Shown here piece by piece: positions 54,657 through 64,000 of a DNA stretch of 64,000 bases. The stretch's first letter is position 1. Each line of letters begins with the position of its first letter. The DNA is from Moraxella sp. (GTDB lineage: Bacteria; Pseudomonadota; Gammaproteobacteria; Pseudomonadales; Moraxellaceae): contig JAUMYZ010000003.1 in NCBI GenBank assembly GCA_030528385.1, positions 124,001 through 188,000 of the forward strand, given 5' to 3'. The position numbers and the translations under genes are program-made. The notes beneath the pieces were generated by a model. The model saw only the letters and a list, made by a program, of their open reading frames with translations. It had not been told where the DNA came from and did no database searches.

Positions 54657-55430
54657 TCAACCCACAAATGCCCGCTCTACCACATAATCGGCAGGCACGC
54701 CCATACGGGGGGAGACGGTCAAGCCAAATTCGTCCAAAATGGCAGACGTGTCGGCGTTCATTGCCATACTGCCACAAATCATCACGCGGTCATTTTCTTT
54801 GTTCATGGGGGGCATGCCAATGTCTTCAAAGAGTTTGCCCGATTTTAATAGCTCGGTAACGCGCCCTTGGTTTTTGAACTCATCACGAGTTACGGTGGGG
54901 TAATAAATGAACTTTTCACGCACCCACTCACCAAAAATCTCATCGTTGGGCAAGTCTTTTTCAAACAATTCACGATACGCCAAGTCTTCCACATGACGCA
55001 CGCCATGCACCAAAATCACCTTTTCAAAGCGTTCATAGACTTCTGGCTCACGCACCAGCGACAAAAAGGGAGCAAGTCCTGTGCCTGTTGCCAACATATA
55101 CAAGTTTTTGGCGGGCAGTAAGTCATCAAGCACCAGCGTGCCTGTGGGTTTTTTGCTCACCAGCAGCTCATCGCCGACCTTGATGTGTTGCAGGCGTGAA
55201 GTCAAAGGGCCGTTTTGGACTTTGATGGAGTAAAATTCCAGCTCTTCTGCCCAAGCAGGAGAAGCGATAGAATAGGCACGCACGAGCGGTTTGCCATCAA
55301 CTTCTAGCCCAATCATGGCAAATTCGCCACTACGAAAACGCAAGCTGTCGCTGCGAGTGGTTTTGATGGTAAATAGGCTGTCTGTCCAGTGGTGAACATA
55401 AGTAACGGTTTCTTTGATAAATTTTGACAT
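54657..55430 (-). CDS. fpr: Ferredoxin--NADP reductase
   Basis: A flavoenzyme of 257 residues that moves electrons between NADPH and ferredoxin or flavodoxin. The FAD motif is VRAYSIASPAW near residues 50-60, the NADP loop is LATGTGLAPFLSLVREPEVY near residue 112, and VMICGSMAM near residue 220 and the C-terminal ERAFVG are typical of bacterial subclass IA/IB enzymes (Azotobacter/Pseudomonas Fpr). A Fur-like site lies 84 bases upstream, and a weaker one nearer; iron or redox control is plausible. The flavodoxin-fold protein at 33525 is a different type, not a clear partner. Confidence 0.95.
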   Translation of the reverse strand: MSKFIKETVTYVHHWTDSLFTIKTTRSDSLRFRSGEFAMIGLEVDGKPLVRAYSIASPAWAEELEFYSIKVQNGPLTSRLQHIKVGDELLVSKKPTGTLVLDDLLPAKNLYMLATGTGLAPFLSLVREPEVYERFEKVILVHGVRHVEDLAYRELFEKDLPNDEIFGEWVREKFIYYPTVTRDEFKNQGRVTELLKSGKLFEDIGMPPMNKENDRVMICGSMAMNADTSAILDEFGLTVSPRMGVPADYVVERAFVG

Positions 55431-55513
55431 GGCGTATCACTTTTATTTGAGATTGAGAATGATTTGACTTACTAAGAATACCACAACATTGGGTAAAGAC
55501 AAAATGTGTGTTA

Positions 55514-55528
55514 TGATAATGATTTTGC
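55514..55528. promoter_or_regulatory. Fur-box-like site between fpr and trmO
   Basis: TGATAATGATTTTGC matches the 7-1-7 Fur consensus at 11 of 14 positions. It lies between divergent genes, 84 bases before fpr and 64 before trmO. A weaker relative (TGAGAATGATTTGAC) is nearer fpr, around 55456-55470. Confidence 0.45.
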
Positions 55529-55591
55529 CACAGACGGTTACTAATTTTCTGGCAACGCCCACTATTCTAGCACAAATCCCCTAAAAAATCC

Positions 55592-56296
55592 ATGAACACC
55601 CATACACTTCCCATCATTGGTTATCATCATTCGCCTTTGACCCAAAAATTTGGCATTCCCCGCCAACCAAACCTTGTCGCCATCAAAAGCCATATCCGCT
55701 TTGTCGCCCCTTTTGATACGCCTGACGCTTTTGTGGGCATTGAGCGGTATAGCCATTTGTGGGTGTTGTGGCAGTTTCACCACAACAAAATCCAGACCAA
55801 TTTTCGTCCACAAGTGCGTCCACCCAGATTGGGCGGTAATGATAAAATCGGTGTTTTTGCCACACGCAGTATGTACAGACCCAGCCAACTTGGTTTGTCG
55901 GTGGTGGCTCTTGATAAGGTGGAGATGGTGGATAATCAAACGATTTTACACATCAAAGGGGCAGACATGGCAGATGGCACGCCCATTTTTGACATTAAGC
56001 CTTATTTGCCTTATGCAGACAGTGTGCGTGGAGCAGTGGGTGTTGACACACCAATGGCAAAAACGGTGCTGATGAGCAAGCAGGCACAAGATGAGTTTGA
56101 CAGCTTGGTGTGTGCAGGTGTGCTACAAAGCACTGATGAGCAGGTGATTGTGGACTTGGTCGCCCAAGACCCACGCCCTGCCTATCGCCAAGCAGAAACG
56201 GACAGCGTTTTTGCGATGCGTTATGGGGCGGTGGACGTGGATTTTTATATGAATGGGCAAGGGGTTTTGGTGCTGTGTGGGGTGCGATTGGTCTAA
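55592..56296 (+). CDS. trmO: tRNA (t6A37) N6-methyltransferase
   Basis: TrmO (YaeB/TsaA family, 234 residues) methylates N6-threonylcarbamoyladenosine at position 37 of tRNA-Thr, using SAM. The N-terminal domain has IIGYHHSPLTQKFGIPRQPN, FVGIERYSHLWVLWQFHHN and RPPRLGGNDKIGVFATRSMY near residue 78, then RPSQLGLSVVAL; this beta-barrel SAM-binding fold is unlike other methyltransferases. DGTPIFDIKPYLPYADS is the second signature. Length matches E. coli (235). It converges with the lipoprotein gene, and a stem-loop lies between them. Confidence 0.95.
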   Translation: MNTHTLPIIGYHHSPLTQKFGIPRQPNLVAIKSHIRFVAPFDTPDAFVGIERYSHLWVLWQFHHNKIQTNFRPQVRPPRLGGNDKIGVFATRSMYRPSQLGLSVVALDKVEMVDNQTILHIKGADMADGTPIFDIKPYLPYADSVRGAVGVDTPMAKTVLMSKQAQDEFDSLVCAGVLQSTDEQVIVDLVAQDPRPAYRQAETDSVFAMRYGAVDVDFYMNGQGVLVLCGVRLV

Positions 56297-56363
56297 AACC
56301 CCAAGATGAAGCCATGGTTTATGGATTTGGTGGCTTTGATGTGTGAACTGTCGGTAAGACGGT

Positions 56364-56391
56364 GTAAATCCGCCACATTCAGCGGATTTAA
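56364..56391. terminator. Bidirectional stem-loop between trmO and the lipoprotein gene
   Basis: AAATCCGC at 56366-56373 pairs with GCGGATTT at 56382-56389 across an eight-base loop. Short A/T flanks on both sides fit a weak terminator for the two convergent genes. Confidence 0.6.
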
Positions 56392-56398
56392 TTGTTGG

Positions 56399-57433
56399 TT
56401 ACTTTTGACTGGGTGTGCTGTCTGTATTGATGGCATTTTTTAGTATGTCGTCGCTGATGGTTACGCCCTGATTGCTGGCATGCTTTGGGCTGACATACAA
56501 AGTCAATGTGTTCATCACTTCGGGCTTGATTTGGTTGGGCGCTGCGCCTTCTAAAGTTTTTGCCACCAACTTGGCAGTCGTTAGCCCAAAATCAAAATCA
56601 TTGACCCCCAATGCTGCCGTGGCACCGCGCCTTACCGAAAACTCATCTGACGCGATGATGGGCAATTTGAGCTCATTGGCAACCGCCACCATCGCTTCCA
56701 TTGCCGAAGCCACGTTATTGTCCAGCGAAGTATAAATCAAGTCCGCACGCCCGTCTAAGGCTCGAGTTGCTGCCGCCACATCTGACGAGCGATTGGCAGG
56801 TATGTCCACCAAAGTCATGCCGTATTTGGGCAGTTCTGACAACAGTTGCTCTTTTAGGGACACTGAATTCATCTCCCCAGGACTGTAAACATAGCCGATA
56901 CGTTTGGCGTTCGGTTTGATTTTGCTAAATAACTCAATTTGGGGCGCCAAAGGCAGTTCGCTGGACAGTCCTGTGATGTTGGCTTGGGTTGCCACACCTT
57001 TGTCGTCAATAAGTTTGGCGGCAACAGGGTCAGAAACTGCGGTATAAATCAGCGGAATGGTCTGTGTGGCCGCCGCCAAAGTCTGTGCTGTTGGTGTTGA
57101 AATGGCAACGATGGCATCGGGATTGTCCGCCACAAACTGTTTGGCGATTTGTCCTGCGGTTGCCATATTGCCTTGAGCGGATTGGAAATTGATGGTTAAA
57201 TTTTGACCTTCTGTATAGCCCAAATCTGCCAAACCTGCAATCACCCCGCGACGAATGTCATCTAGTGATGGGTGCTCAACAATGGCGCTGATTGCCACCG
57301 TCTTGGCGGGCTTTTGTAAGGTTTGGCTGTCTGGCTGGGTGTCATTGGCTTGTTTTTCGGGCTGACTTTGTTGACAGCCAAAGAACAAAGTTGCACAAAC
57401 TGCCAAAGCAGAAAATTTATAAGCAACATTCAT
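56399..57433 (-). CDS. ABC transporter substrate-binding lipoprotein (TrpX/PF04392 type), orphan
   Basis: A periplasmic binding lipoprotein of 344 residues. The signal peptide ends in LFFGC (lipobox) near residue 21. The ABC_sub_bind fold is seen in VEHPSLDDIRRGVIAGLADL, GQNLTINFQSAQGNMATAGQ, VAISTPTAQTLAAATQTIPL with IYTAVSDPVAAKL, and RRGATAALGVNDFDFGLTTA. Relatives bind tryptophan, tyrosine or similar ligands and are followed by permease and ATPase genes; neither is present here. The ATG at 57433 lies six bases after GGAA; another ATG two codons upstream is possible. Confidence 0.87.
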   Translation of the reverse strand: MNVAYKFSALAVCATLFFGCQQSQPEKQANDTQPDSQTLQKPAKTVAISAIVEHPSLDDIRRGVIAGLADLGYTEGQNLTINFQSAQGNMATAGQIAKQFVADNPDAIVAISTPTAQTLAAATQTIPLIYTAVSDPVAAKLIDDKGVATQANITGLSSELPLAPQIELFSKIKPNAKRIGYVYSPGEMNSVSLKEQLLSELPKYGMTLVDIPANRSSDVAAATRALDGRADLIYTSLDNNVASAMEAMVAVANELKLPIIASDEFSVRRGATAALGVNDFDFGLTTAKLVAKTLEGAAPNQIKPEVMNTLTLYVSPKHASNQGVTISDDILKNAINTDSTPSQK

Positions 57434-57476
57434 GGTCATTTCCAAATAACGAACTAAAAGCTATCATTATACCATT

Positions 57477-57620
57477 TTATGCACCAAAATAAGCAATCAA
57501 AGCCCCGATGATAAGCAAAAATTCCAATTCGTCATTGTTTGTGGGAAAATGAACAGCCACTGGTAAATGAATATTTGGCGTGCTTATATTTGGGGCAAGG
57601 ATTGTACAAAAATTGGCAAG
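57477..57620 (-). other. Intergenic region with a short protein-like frame
   Basis: The 57434-57698 gap holds a minus-strand frame with no usable start codon. It reads QLANFCTILAPNISTPNIHL, then PVAVHFPTNNDELEFLLIIG and ALIAYFGA before TAA. The end is a plausible membrane helix. It may be a remnant or chance; no family is recognised. Confidence 0.25.
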
Positions 57621-57658
57621 TTGTTATATTGAAACAAATAAGCGTTGTCTGACAACAA

Positions 57659-57684
57659 AAAAGCGACCAACCATAATCGCTTTT
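57659..57684 (-). terminator. Rho-independent terminator of grxD
   Basis: On the minus strand, AAAAGCGA pairs with TCGCTTTT around a ten-base loop and ends in TTTTTTG. It starts 15 bases after the grxD stop codon. Confidence 0.82.
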
Positions 57685-57698
57685 GCTGTTTTGGCAGA

Positions 57699-58034
57699 TT
57701 ATACTTCGGGGCTGTGCGCTTCAATCAATGGCTTTAATTCGCCAGCTTGATACATTTGCAGTATAATATCACTACCGCCAATCAGCTCGCCATTGACCCA
57801 AAGCTGCGGAAAGGTTGGCCAGTTGGCAATCAGTGGCAAGGTTGTGCGAATTTCTGGATTTTCCAAAATATTAACAAAAGCAAAAGGACGACCAATTTGC
57901 GTCAGCACTTCCACCGCGCGCGCCGAAAAACCACACTGGGGAAACTGTGGCGTGCCTTTCATATAAAGCAGCACAGCGTGGTCTTTGATTTGATTTTCAA
58001 TCAGTTCTTTGACTTGGGGGTTGATGTCGGTCAT
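57699..58034 (-). CDS. grxD: Monothiol glutaredoxin Grx4
   Basis: A protein of 111 residues that binds a [2Fe-2S] cluster as a dimer and passes it on in iron-sulfur protein assembly, often with BolA. The active site is PQCGFSARAVEVL near residues 29-41 (CGFS, monothiol). YMKGTPQFP before it and WPTFPQLWVNGELIGGSDII after it hold the glutathione-binding residues. The ATG at 58034 follows GGAG at good spacing and gives the usual size; the frame is open 12 bases further. It is followed by a clear terminator. Confidence 0.96.
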   Translation of the reverse strand: MTDINPQVKELIENQIKDHAVLLYMKGTPQFPQCGFSARAVEVLTQIGRPFAFVNILENPEIRTTLPLIANWPTFPQLWVNGELIGGSDIILQMYQAGELKPLIEAHSPEV

Positions 58035-58106
58035 AAAAAACTCCATTTGGGGTAAAACTTGGCTTATTATGGGGTTTTGTGATGATTTTACAAGGCATTT
58101 TGGGTT

Positions 58107-58631
58107 TTATATTGAGTGCATGTTGTGAAAATCAAATTTTCTGCCGTAGCTTTCTTTTATTGGCAATAGCTCAATCGGTCTGCCAGCTTCGCGTTTTTGA
58201 CATCTGGTTGTTGTAAAGTTTGGTTTTACAATATCGCCCATATGATAAACTTGGTATTTTTTATCGCCAATGGCGATGATGTGCCAGTCGTCTGCAAAAA
58301 TGCGTCGCATTGGCTTGGTGTCTTTTTTTAAATGAAGGGCTTGTGAAGTGGTCAAATAATCATCAATACTGACATGAGCAACAACAGAGCCGTTTGGCAC
58401 AACACAAATCAGTTTGGCATCAGGCAGCATGACGGATAAATCCACGATTTGTCCCCGAGCAATGGGCACATTGACATGTTTTTGTAGGGGGCGACTTTTT
58501 ATGCCGTCATACAGCCAAAGCCCCAAAACAAGCACAATCCCAGCAGCGACCATCTTATAAAGCGTGGACGGCGGTTGCTCTAAAAAAAATTTGACCAATT
58601 GCCACAATCGCCCAACAAACAAATATTTCAC
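58107..58631 (-). CDS. Hypothetical inner-membrane protein, 174 residues
   Basis: One membrane helix near residues 27-42 ([17 protein letters not shown]) separates a short N-terminus from a soluble domain of about 125 residues. That domain has two beta-rich segments ([40 protein letters not shown]) and one Cys-Arg-rich piece ([15 protein letters not shown]). I recognise no family. Its start overlaps the ispF stop by 4 bases, so it is expressed with ispF, but this says little about its job. Confidence 0.7.
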   Translation of the reverse strand: MKYLFVGRLWQLVKFFLEQPPSTLYKMVAAGIVLVLGLWLYDGIKSRPLQKHVNVPIARGQIVDLSVMLPDAKLICVVPNGSVVAHVSIDDYLTTSQALHLKKDTKPMRRIFADDWHIIAIGDKKYQVYHMGDIVKPNFTTTRCQKREAGRPIELLPIKESYGRKFDFHNMHSI

Positions 58632-59107
58632 GGCAATTTTTGTAACAGCACCACACCACTGGCAAAAATACCTTCGCCACGCCCCAGATAACCCATTTTT
58701 TCATTGGTGGTGGCTTTAATGCTAATCACGTCCACACTCACGCCCAGCACACTTGCGATACACTCACGCATGGCGCAGTTGTGTGGCGCAAGTTTTGGGA
58801 CTTCACAAATCACCGTCATATCGGCATTGATAAGGCGATAGCCGTTACTTTGCACCAAGCGATAAACGTGCCGTAATAGCTCTTTACTGTCCACCCCTTT
58901 AAAAGCGGGGTCGGTATCAGGAAAATGCTGTCCAATGTCGCCCAACGCCAACGCCCCCAAAAGTGCATCGCAAAGGGCGTGTAGTAGCACATCACCGTCT
59001 GAATGCGCTTTAATGCCGTGTGTGTGGGGGATTTTGATACCGCCTAGCGTTACAAAATCACCATCTGTAAAAGCGTGAACGTCCAGACCTTGACCAATTC
59101 TTAGCAT
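58628..59107 (-). CDS. ispF: 2-C-methyl-D-erythritol 2,4-cyclodiphosphate synthase
   Basis: IspF (159 residues) forms the cyclic diphosphate in the MEP isoprenoid pathway as a trimer with zinc. The metal site is GLDVHAF near residues 6-12 and [20 protein letters not shown] near residues 34-53; [10 protein letters not shown] and [16 protein letters not shown] are also canonical. ispD, its usual partner, is not adjacent. An extended -10 promoter lies 28 bases upstream. It is followed by a hypothetical membrane-protein gene with a 4-base overlap. Confidence 0.97.
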   Translation of the reverse strand: MLRIGQGLDVHAFTDGDFVTLGGIKIPHTHGIKAHSDGDVLLHALCDALLGALALGDIGQHFPDTDPAFKGVDSKELLRHVYRLVQSNGYRLINADMTVICEVPKLAPHNCAMRECIASVLGVSVDVISIKATTNEKMGYLGRGEGIFASGVVLLQKLP

Positions 59108-59135
59108 AAGTTACCCTGTGTCGTCAAAATAATAG

Positions 59136-59144
59136 ATTATAGCA
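59136..59144 (-). promoter_or_regulatory. Extended -10 promoter of ispF
   Basis: On the minus strand TGCTATAAT is a perfect TGn-extended -10, 28 bases before the ispF start. Confidence 0.65.
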
Positions 59145-59210
59145 TAATTGGCGTTGGCTTGGTGCTGGCAAGCAACCGCCAAAGCACGCACCCATGCATT
59201 ACCAAAACCA

Positions 59211-59880
59211 CTATTCCACCGCCACCCGCTGTCCGACATCTTTAAGATTTAAGATTAGAAAATTATTCTAGCAAATGTGGCATGTTGTCCAAACTTGTGG
59301 CAAAAATCCATAAATAAGTCATCACCGCATAAATGTGCCCCGCCTGTACGTCTTTGGCGGTCGCCATCTGTACAATGCTTACACCAAATAACAGCGTCAT
59401 TGACGCACCCACCAACAAATAACCAAACGCTTCACGATTAGACAATAAAATAAGCAAATCAGACAATAAATTATAATGCCCTTTTAATCCATTTAAATCG
59501 GATTTATCAATCACTTCCACTTCTTTTTCTGGGCGGTTGTTTAATTTTAAATACAATTTATCATTCATTTTGGTGTATTTTGGCATAAAGAAGATAAAAA
59601 GCAGCAAAATAACACAAGCCACCACCCCAGACCAAAATTCAATCGCCAATAGCATAAACACCGAACCAATCATAGAAAAAACCGCCGTGATTAAAATTGG
59701 CAAATGCTGCTAAAAAAATCCACAAACTTACGCGACAGTGCCACACCTGCGGCAATGGTGGACGTGTCCATGCCTTGCTGACTTAGGCGACAATAATCGG
59801 CACCGCCAATTGGCATACAGCCGAGTAAACACACGGGTATCCACCGCACGCCGAGCCGAGCTCACCGACCAAATAATTAT
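59211..59880 (-). pseudogene. Decayed ABC-transporter-like six-helix membrane protein gene
   Basis: Fragments of one protein appear in order but in changing frames: IIIWSVSSARRAVDTRVFTR (fused to the marR frame), QLAVPIIVA, then GMDTSTIAAGVALSRKFVDF, then a 147-codon frame (ITAVFSMIGSVFMLLAIEFW to TSLDNMPHLLE), a TAA where Gln is expected, FSNLK, a further shift, and DVGQRVAVE with TAG at 59211-59213. Together they match proteins with an ABC six-transmembrane domain but no ATPase, about 290 residues. About half of the N-terminal part is deleted. At least three frameshifts and one nonsense codon make it non-functional. Confidence 0.8.
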
Positions 59881-60333
59881 CACCAATAAAACATATGACA
59901 ATTCCAAGTTATGAGATAAAATTTGGCTTAAAGTTTTCATATCTTGGGTGAGTTGTTGCAGTTTTGCTTCGCCAAATTGATAAATGGTAGCTCGCTCTAT
60001 GTCTTTTAATTTATTCAGCATTGGCAAAATTTGCGTTTTGCCCATGGGCGTTAATTGCAAAGTCTTTTGGCGTTTGTCATTTGTGCTGGTGGTGGCGACA
60101 ATCAGCCCTTTTTTAATCAGTTGCTGGCAGACGCTAAATACCGTTTGTTTGGGCAAACACCAATCATCGGCAATGTCTTTTTGTCCGCAATTTGGGTGGT
60201 AGGCGATGGAATACAACGCAAAAAACTCATTGGGCGACCAGCCTTGCTGTTTTGCCCATTGGCTGTATAAATCCAAAAAATCGCCGATGGTGGTGATGGC
60301 GTGGTCTGATTGATGGGGCGGATTTTGATACAT
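59728..60333 (-). CDS. MarR-family regulator with fused foreign C-terminus
   Basis: From the ATG at 60333 (GGAG, five bases, ATG) the first 145 or so of 201 codons are a complete winged-helix MarR regulator: WSPNEFFALYSIAYHPNCGQ, KDIADDWCLPKQTVFSVCQQ for the recognition helix, KRQKTLQLTPMGK for the wing. After SHNLEL the frame runs into a membrane-helix piece (LLVIIIWSVSSARRAVDTR) of the neighbouring decayed gene and then out-of-frame sequence. A deletion therefore welded the two genes. DNA binding may survive, but the tail could impair folding. A dyad at 60377 is a candidate operator. Confidence 0.78.
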   Translation of the reverse strand: MYQNPPHQSDHAITTIGDFLDLYSQWAKQQGWSPNEFFALYSIAYHPNCGQKDIADDWCLPKQTVFSVCQQLIKKGLIVATTSTNDKRQKTLQLTPMGKTQILPMLNKLKDIERATIYQFGEAKLQQLTQDMKTLSQILSHNLELSYVLLVIIIWSVSSARRAVDTRVFTRLYANWRCRLLSPKSARHGHVHHCRRCGTVA

Positions 60334-60376
60334 ATTATCTCCAAAATCGTCTGATATGGTAGTAATTGTCCGTGTT

Positions 60377-60396
60377 TTAGTCTGATTTAGGACTAA
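60377..60396. promoter_or_regulatory. Candidate MarR operator between marR and mnmA
   Basis: TTAGTC-TGATTTAG-GACTAA is a perfect six-base inverted repeat with an eight-base centre, 44 bases upstream of the marR start and next to the mnmA promoter. Size and symmetry fit a MarR dimer site; there is no direct evidence. Confidence 0.4.
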
Positions 60397-60420
60397 TTGC
60401 AAGGGGCTGGGCAAACAATT

Positions 60421-60450
60421 TTGTCAGTCGTTGGCAAATCTTGCTATAAT
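60421..60450 (+). promoter_or_regulatory. Promoter of mnmA
   Basis: TTGTCA at 60421-60426, an 18-base spacer and TATAAT at 60445-60450 with TGC before it (extended -10), 30 bases upstream of the mnmA start. Confidence 0.7.
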
Positions 60451-60474
60451 GGTGGTCAAATTTTTAAGCGATGA

Positions 60475-61635
<1,161 letters not shown>

Positions 61636-61918
61636 CTTCTTTATAAACATGCACACTTGTTTTCTTATCTGACATTCCTTTTGCCATTTTTAATTGCCTG
61701 TGGGTGTTTTGTGTCATTTTTAGCCAAAAATGGCAACACTTACCCTTATGTTGTGCGGTGTTTTTGTGTTTGTCTGACATTTATTGACCCATAGAAAAAC
61801 CAAAAACCGTCCCCATGGGCATGAACAATTAAATTACAAGCAGCGTGTAGAAATTTATAATTTTTTATTATAAATCAAAAGGTTAATTAAAATTTTTGCC
61901 GATTATTGTCATGGATGA
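61636..61918. other. Intergenic region between mnmA and clpB
   Basis: A+T-rich. CATTTTT-AGCC-AAAAATG near 61720 is a small hairpin without a T-run. A long minus-strand frame (61454-61780, MSDKHKNTAQ...) overlaps mnmA and looks non-coding. No RNA gene or remnant I can name. Confidence 0.4.
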
Positions 61919-61947
61919 TTGAAAAAATACCCAGCACATAGCATATA
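61919..61947 (+). promoter_or_regulatory. Candidate clpB promoter
   Basis: TTGAAA at 61919-61924 and CATATA at 61942-61947 with a 17-base spacer. TTGAAA also fits the -35 of heat-shock sigma-32, but the -10 lacks the expected CCCCAT, so the sigma factor is undecided. Confidence 0.4.
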
Positions 61948-61994
61948 TTGAGTAACAAAGCAAATCAAATTTTGATTTGTAAAAAGGAGCTATG

Positions 61995-64000
61995 ATGAAT
62001 TTTGAAAAATACACCACCAAATTACAAAACATCGTCAGGCAAGCCCAATCTTTGGCGCTTGCCAAAGACAACACTGCTATTGGCTCGGTGCATTTGTTGT
62101 CGGTCGTGCTTGCCGACCAAAGCACGCTTGCCACACTACAAAACGCAGGGGCAGACCCACAAGTTTTGCAAGCCCAAACCCAAGAGTTGCTTGATCGCCA
62201 AGCGGTGGTTGCCACACCAACAGGTCAGATAACTTTGGGTGTAGACGCGGCACAAGTGCTTAATTTGGCTGAGAGTTTCGCCAAAAAAGCAGGCGATGAG
62301 TTTGTGGCAAGTGAGTGGTTACTGCTTGCCTTGGCTTCGCAAACCGACACCAAAAAAGTCTTTGCACAAGCAGGCATAAGCACCGAAACGCTAAGCCAAG
62401 TCATTAAAAATTTAAGGGGGAAAGACACTGTGAACAATCCAAACGCCGAAGAAACTCGCAACGCCCTAGAAAAATACACCATCAACTTAACCGACCGAGC
62501 CAGAGACGGCAAACTTGACCCTGTGATTGGTCGCGATGATGAGATTCGCCGCACCGTACAGGTGTTGTCAAGACGCACCAAAAACAACCCTGTGCTTATT
62601 GGTGAACCGGGGGTGGGCAAAACCGCCATTGTAGAAGGGTTGGCACAGCGAATTGTCAATGGCGAAGTGCCAGAGAGCCTAAAAAACAAAGAAGTATTGT
62701 CGCTGGATATGGGTTCGCTCATTGCTGGGGCAAAATATCACGGTGAGTTTGAAGAACGTTTAAAGGGCGTGTTAAACGACCTTGCCAAACAAGACGGCAA
62801 CATCATTTTGTTCATTGATGAGCTACACACCATGGTCGGAGCGGGCAAAACATCAGGGGCGATGGACGCAGGCAATATGCTAAAACCTGCCTTGGCTCGC
62901 GGTGAGTTACGCTGTGTGGGAGCGACCACGCTTGATGAATACCGCCAGTACATTGAAAAAGACCCCGCCTTAGAACGCCGCTTTCAAAAGGTGCTGGTGG
63001 ACGAGCCGAGTGTAGAAGACACCATCGCCATTTTACGCGGACTAAAAGAGCGTTATGAGCTTCATCACGGCGTTAAAATCACCGACAATGCCATCATTGC
63101 TGCTGCCAAGATGAGTCATCGCTACATCACTGACCGTCAGCTGCCCGACAAAGCCATTGATTTGATTGATGAAGCCGCCAGTCGCATTAAAATGGAGCTT
63201 GACAGCAAGCCTGAAAGTTTGGACAAACTTGACCGCCGTATCATTGCCCTAAAAATGCAGCTAGAAACGGTCAAAAAAGACGATGATGCAAGCAGTGTTG
63301 CCCAAGCGGAGCAGTTGCAAAATCAAATTGATGAGTTAAGTCGTGAATACAATGATTTAGAAGAGATTTGGAAAAGCGAAAAAGCCTTGGTAGAAGGCAC
63401 CAAACAAGCCCAAGCCCAGCTTGATAAGGCGCGCATTGCCCTAGAAAAAGCCCAGCGTGAAGGCGATTTGGCAGAAGCGGCTCGTTTGCAATATGGGGTT
63501 ATCCCAGAGCTACAAAAACAGCTTGCCGATGAACACCATGACGACACAGCCACACCCAAGCTCCTTAGAAATAAGGTAACAGACAATGAAGTTGCCGAAG
63601 TGGTCTCAGCTGCCACGGGCATTCCTGTTGCCAAGATGATGCAAGGCGAGCGTGATAAACTGCTTGCAATGGAAGACAAGCTCCATGAGCGGGTGGTCGG
63701 TCAAGATGAAGCGGTACTATCGGTTGCCAACGCTGTCCGCCGTAGCCGAGCGGGATTGTCTGACCCCAACAAACCAAGCGGTTCGTTTTTGTTTCTTGGG
63801 CCAACGGGCGTGGGCAAAACCGAGCTGACCAAGGCACTGGCGAACTTTTTGTTTGACGATGAAAGTGCCATGGTGCGTATTGACATGAGCGAGTTTATGG
63901 AAAAGCACAGCGTTAGCCGTCTGGTGGGAGCTCCCCCAGGTTATGTCGGCTATGAAGAAGGTGGCGTTTTGACCGAAGCGGTTCGCCGCAGACCATACAG
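61995..64000 (+). CDS. clpB: ClpB disaggregase (3' end outside window)
   Basis: A heat-shock AAA+ ATPase that dissolves protein aggregates with DnaK. The first 668 of about 860 codons are visible: N-domain (residues about 1-145), first ATPase domain with Walker [14 protein letters not shown] near residue 205 and [12 protein letters not shown], the coiled-coil middle domain (about 395-525), and the second ATPase domain with [15 protein letters not shown] near residue 600. Two ATGs lie in tandem; 61995 has AGGAG at five bases. This is ClpB rather than ClpA because of the long middle domain. The upstream TTGAAA may reflect heat-shock control. Confidence 0.96.
   Translation, partial: MNFEKYTTKLQNIVRQAQSLALAKDNTAIGSVHLLSVVLADQSTLATLQNAGADPQVLQAQTQELLDRQAVVATPTGQITLGVDAAQVLNLAESFAKKAGDEFVASEWLLLALASQTDTKKVFAQAGISTETLSQVIKNLRGKDTVNNPNAEETRNALEKYTINLTDRARDGKLDPVIGRDDEIRRTVQVLSRRTKNNPVLIGEPGVGKTAIVEGLAQRIVNGEVPESLKNKEVLSLDMGSLIAGAKYHGEFEERLKGVLNDLAKQDGNIILFIDELHTMVGAGKTSGAMDAGNMLKPALARGELRCVGATTLDEYRQYIEKDPALERRFQKVLVDEPSVEDTIAILRGLKERYELHHGVKITDNAIIAAAKMSHRYITDRQLPDKAIDLIDEAASRIKMELDSKPESLDKLDRRIIALKMQLETVKKDDDASSVAQAEQLQNQIDELSREYNDLEEIWKSEKALVEGTKQAQAQLDKARIALEKAQREGDLAEAARLQYGVIPELQKQLADEHHDDTATPKLLRNKVTDNEVAEVVSAATGIPVAKMMQGERDKLLAMEDKLHERVVGQDEAVLSVANAVRRSRAGLSDPNKPSGSFLFLGPTGVGKTELTKALANFLFDDESAMVRIDMSEFMEKHSVSRLVGAPPGYVGYEEGGVLTEAVRRRPY

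Overview
The window looks like ordinary chromosome of a gammaproteobacterium of the family Moraxellaceae, most likely Moraxella or a close relative. The evidence is the gene content: a prephenate dehydrogenase fused to EPSP synthase, a trpGDC cluster, MetZ-type direct sulfhydrylation, FabI, LpxH, a CcoI-type ATPase and general Acinetobacter/Moraxella-like protein sequence, at a middling GC content. I see no rRNA, tRNA, CRISPR array, insertion sequence or prophage. The window starts inside a transaldolase gene and ends inside clpB.

Layout. 1-5.7 kb: transaldolase (partial), a secreted WG-repeat protein, rubredoxin, an alpha/beta hydrolase, an FAH-family enzyme and purD. 5.7-11 kb: an ABC1/UbiB-type kinase, a YoaK-family membrane protein, fabI, folE and a methyltransferase with a Fur-box-like site. 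11-19.6 kb: trpGDC (minus strand), metZ, argC and a copZ-copA copper pair. 19.7-25.8 kb: pheA, a YwqG-family protein, the tyrA-aroA fusion, rarD, folB and a divergent folK. 25.8-34.1 kb: an SCP2/UbiJ-like protein, hupB, ppiD, mfd, a HIT protein and a flavodoxin. 34.1-42.4 kb: a TonB-dependent receptor, mrcB (PBP1b), ccoI and a probable DNA polymerase III psi subunit. 42.5-50.1 kb: a tightly overlapped run of serC, a YejA-like lipoprotein, gloB, a broken mntP and yejB-yejE-yejF. 50.1-64 kb: lpxH, dapF, several small hypothetical genes, an L,D-transpeptidase, fpr, trmO, an orphan ABC substrate-binding lipoprotein, grxD, ispF, a marR gene welded to a decayed membrane-protein gene, mnmA and clpB.

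How the genes work together. Aromatic amino-acid synthesis is spread over three places (trpGDC, pheA, tyrA-aroA), with folate genes (folE, folB, folK) nearby. Copper handling appears twice: copZ-copA for efflux and ccoI for cytochrome oxidase assembly. The yej-type genes encode a complete oligopeptide ABC importer that appears translationally coupled to serC and gloB.

Three things stand out beyond routine annotation. First, the tetranucleotide GCGC is almost absent from some blocks (none from 19073 to 25765) and dense in the blocks between them, which suggests a mosaic chromosome. Second, several intergenic gaps hold recognisable corpses of genes: a WG-repeat tail, a CXXCH cytochrome tail, a truncated mntP and a frameshifted six-helix membrane protein. 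Third, the gene after ccoI looks like a divergent HolD. I found no clearly new multi-gene system.
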